Source of the DNA: Candidatus Acidiferrales bacterium
GTDB taxonomy: Bacteria > Acidobacteriota > Terriglobia > Acidiferrales > UBA7541
Direction of reading: 5' to 3'
Length of the DNA: 6,099 nt
NCBI GenBank assembly: GCA_955651735.1
Contig: CATPAM010000471.1
Coordinates: forward strand, 1-6,099
In this document: positions 5,378-6,099 of the stretch, piece by piece
How the letters are laid out: each line of letters starts with the position of its first letter
How positions within the stretch are numbered: position 1 is the stretch's first letter
Translations under genes and position numbers: made by a program
Notes under the pieces: generated by a model
Told to the model about the DNA's origin: nothing
Seen by the model: the letters and a program-made list of their open reading frames with translations, nothing else
Databases searched by the model: none

Positions 5378-6099
5378 GCGGTCTTCCGCGCCTCCAACCC
5401 GGTGTAGAAGCGCCACGGCACATTCGCGAGACACTCGCCTTCGTTCTTCCCCACGCGGTAGGTGTCTTGCGTATAGAGGCAGACCTGGCCCTCCTGATCA
5501 ACGACTTGCGGATGAAAGCTGAGCACCATGTTTTCTTTCAACTCGATCTGCGTGTTCGCGCCGATGGCGGGATGCTCGAGCATGGTCATGCCGATGGAGT
5601 GTCCGGTGAGGTGTCCGAGCGAAAAGCCGGCTTTGCCGAAGACTTCGGCGGCGGCTTTGTGAACTTCGCTGGCGAGCATGCCGTCGCGCATCTTGACGCG
5701 CGCGGCTTCCATGGCGTGCGGATAGACTTCACTCATCGCTTGCGTACGAGGGCTGATTTTGCCGCGGATGAGAGCGCGGGAGAATTCAATCCAGTAGCCC
5801 GCGGCGCCGGTGACCTCCAGCGAATACAGCAACAAGTCGTCGGGGCCGACCTTGCGGAGCGAAGGAACCTTGAAAAATGCTTCGGCTTCGCCGTTTGCCC
5901 CGCTTAAGACGATGTTCATCATGCGGGGACCTGCGCCGCGGGCGAAGAAGCGCTCGACGGCGGGGGCCATGATTTCGGCTTCGGTTTTTCCAGGCTCGAA
6001 GGCGGCGAGAAGGGCGTGGAAACCGTCGAGAATAATGTCCATGCTGTCGCGGAATCCTTCGAGCTCTTCCTCGCTTTTAACGGCGCGGGCCATGTCGAA
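5374..6099 (-). CDS. M24 family (creatinase/Xaa-Pro peptidase fold) protein, partial, metal site degenerate
   Basis: This is the C-terminal 'pita-bread' catalytic domain of an M24 protein. The frame stays open to the right edge (codons TTC GAC precede the first ATG at 6093), and the opening MARAVKSEEELEGFR is typical of the linker between the N-terminal creatinase domain and the catalytic domain. The true start is therefore probably outside the window. Counting from the ATG at 6093, TGHSIGM (163-169) keeps the family's His165, and LEHP (172-175) matches hEhP. The other four usual metal ligands are changed: Ser91 (LLLYSLEV), Glu103 (WIEFSR), His194 (LSFHPQ) and Gln209 (TQDTYRV). A dimetal aminopeptidase is unlikely. 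A metal-free hydrolase of the creatinase kind, acting on an amide or amidine C-N bond, is more plausible. It shares a 4-bp overlap with the downstream dehydrogenase gene. Confidence 0.85.
   Translation of the reverse strand, partial: FDMARAVKSEEELEGFRDSMDIILDGFHALLAAFEPGKTEAEIMAPAVERFFARGAGPRMMNIVLSGANGEAEAFFKVPSLRKVGPDDLLLYSLEVTGAAGYWIEFSRALIRGKISPRTQAMSEVYPHAMEAARVKMRDGMLASEVHKAAAEVFGKAGFSLGHLTGHSIGMTMLEHPAIGANTQIELKENMVLSFHPQVVDQEGQVCLYTQDTYRVGKNEGECLANVPWRFYTGLEARKTA

Noticed and set aside
4403..5407. Plus-strand open frame (334 codons) opposite the dehydrogenase gene
   Set aside because: The minus frame has a complete Rossmann motif and catalytic Lys; the plus frame has only low-information sequence.

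Overview
The window comes from a GC-rich bacterium. The compact genes, weak Shine-Dalgarno sequences and the pairing of a Cys-rich CWC protein with a TATAAT box directly before its start codon would fit a soil lineage such as Acidobacteriota. That placement is a guess from style, not from a marker gene.

Left part (1-1070). Positions 1-149 hold no gene I recognise. They are followed by an orphan STAS-domain protein (150-602, +). Next comes a 38-39 nt stretch that matches the 5' half of a CAT-anticodon tRNA on the minus strand (652-690) and stops exactly at the end of the anticodon loop. A short cysteine-rich CWC protein (789-1007, +) follows, apparently read from a leaderless promoter.

Right part (1071-6099). 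Five metabolic genes form two convergent blocks whose stop codons are only 13 bp apart. The plus block is a fumarylacetoacetate hydrolase (FAH) family enzyme (1071-2084) followed by a DRE-TIM / isopropylmalate-homocitrate synthase-like enzyme (2108-3313). The minus block, read from right to left, is an M24 'pita-bread' protein cut by the window edge (5374 to the edge), a ketopantoate-reductase-like NAD(P) dehydrogenase (4448-5377, 4-bp ATGA overlap with the M24 gene), and a luciferase-like monooxygenase (LLM) or F420-type oxidoreductase (3327-4403).

Together they look like a small-molecule pathway acting on 2-oxo or beta-dicarbonyl carboxylic acids and an amide- or amidine-like substrate. The substrate is not visible from sequence. 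Two of the enzymes have altered active sites: the M24 protein keeps only one of five metal ligands, and the DRE-TIM protein lacks the His and Tyr normally seen downstream of its barrel. The cluster may therefore do non-canonical chemistry. I see no CRISPR array, insertion sequence, phage gene or complete RNA gene.
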